Source: Prochlorococcus sp. RS04 (GTDB lineage: Bacteria; Cyanobacteriota; Cyanobacteriia; PCC-6307; Cyanobiaceae). From it: DNA of 64,000 nt. The notes beneath the pieces are model-generated. The model was given only the letters and a program-made list of their open reading frames with translations. It ran no database searches and had not been told where the DNA came from. Shown in pieces: positions 63,601 through 64,000 of this stretch. The translations under genes and the position numbers were made by a program. The DNA lies in the NCBI RefSeq assembly GCF_001989455.1, contig NZ_CP018346.1, forward strand, positions 1,302,001-1,366,000, written 5' to 3'. Numbering within the stretch: the stretch's first letter is position 1; every line of letters begins with the position of its first letter.

Positions 63601-64000
63601 TTATTTTGTCTCCATCCAATTGTCTCCAATACCAATATCAACTAAAAGAGGCACATTTAATTTTACACAATCTTCCATAGTCTTCTTTACTAATTTCGTC
63701 GTAATTTCCAAAGAATCTGGTTCAACTTCAAACAATAATTCATCATGTACTTGTAAAAGCATTTTTGCGGGAACATTCATTTCTATGAATTTCTTATTTA
63801 GTTGAACCATTGCAATTTTAATAATGTCTGCACTTGAACCCTGAATTGGTGCATTAGCTGCGGCTCTTAATGACTGTGCTTCCATGCCAGCCCTTCTTGC
63901 AGATTGCAGGTCAATTTCGTAAGGATCTTTTCCAATTAATCTTCCAAGTCCATTTTTATCAAACTTAAATTCTCTTTTTCGACCAAAAATTGTTTTTACA
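63601..64000 (-). CDS. polA: DNA polymerase I, C-terminal end only
   Basis: Family A polymerase used in repair and Okazaki-fragment processing. 133 codons are visible and the frame is open to the right edge, so the N-terminal part lies outside. IQGSSADIIKIAM and motif C LLQVHDELLFEVEP with the catalytic VHDE are present. Stop at 63601. Start assigned by the window edge, not by a codon. Confidence 0.96.
   Translation of the reverse strand, partial: VKTIFGRKREFKFDKNGLGRLIGKDPYEIDLQSARRAGMEAQSLRAAANAPIQGSSADIIKIAMVQLNKKFIEMNVPAKMLLQVHDELLFEVEPDSLEITTKLVKKTMEDCVKLNVPLLVDIGIGDNWMETK

Overview
The window is a stretch of chromosome from a high-light-type Prochlorococcus, or a very close relative. 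The evidence is the strongly AT-rich base composition, short gene spacing, a Pcb-type chlorophyll-binding antenna gene (32777-33835), overlapping psbD-psbC, petM, ycf4, ycf39, ycf46, a thioredoxin reductase-thioredoxin fusion and a Yfr2-type small RNA. The strain cannot be named from the sequence alone.

Layout. 1-11763 is a cell-surface polysaccharide cluster: UDP-glucose dehydrogenase (cut by the window edge), a priming sugar-phosphate transferase, three further glycosyltransferases, a GT39-type membrane glycosyltransferase, an O-antigen-ligase-type protein and an ABC exporter. It ends at a tRNA-Arg(TCT), as variable islands in this genus often do. 11988-25409 is conserved housekeeping: rsmI, cysQ, pnp, rpsN, rseP, serS, ycf46, yidC, a PH-domain protein, rnpA, rpmH, a DUF2808 protein, aroH and sppA, nearly all on the minus strand. 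25461-31967 carries transporters (EamA, AEC, SemiSWEET), two more glycosyltransferases and a peroxiredoxin-like protein. 32109-41335 is rich in iron and light genes: flavodoxin followed by a Pcb antenna protein, a MIF-type tautomerase, glyQ, an outer-membrane porin with a possible NtcA site, a PiuC-type oxygenase and a FutA/IdiA iron-binding protein.

41336-43740 is the least ordinary part. It holds a tRNA-Ser(CGA) with a second, degenerate copy of its 3' end 215 bp downstream, a thrice-repeated 9-mer, a tandem 12-mer, several very small ORFs, a rhomboid protease, a Yfr2-family RNA and a coding-looking ORF without a normal start codon. It reads as the scar of integrative-element insertion at a tRNA. 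I see no integrase gene in it.

43740-64000 returns to conserved functions: a TVP38-like membrane protein, a small 2Fe-2S ferredoxin, cobQ, maf, psbC-psbD, ycf4, a cyclophilin lipoprotein, ilvH, petM, ycf39, infA, NTRC, pntA/pntA2/pntB, dxr, cysS and the 3' end of polA.

Together the genes describe a photoautotroph. Photosystem II core and antenna genes, the cytochrome b6f subunit PetM, Ycf4 for photosystem I assembly, NTRC and transhydrogenase for NADPH balance, and dxr for carotenoid and chlorophyll side-chain precursors sit alongside a small iron-economy set (flavodoxin, antenna, iron-binding protein) and a variable surface-glycan cluster. No CRISPR array, insertion sequence or replication origin was seen.
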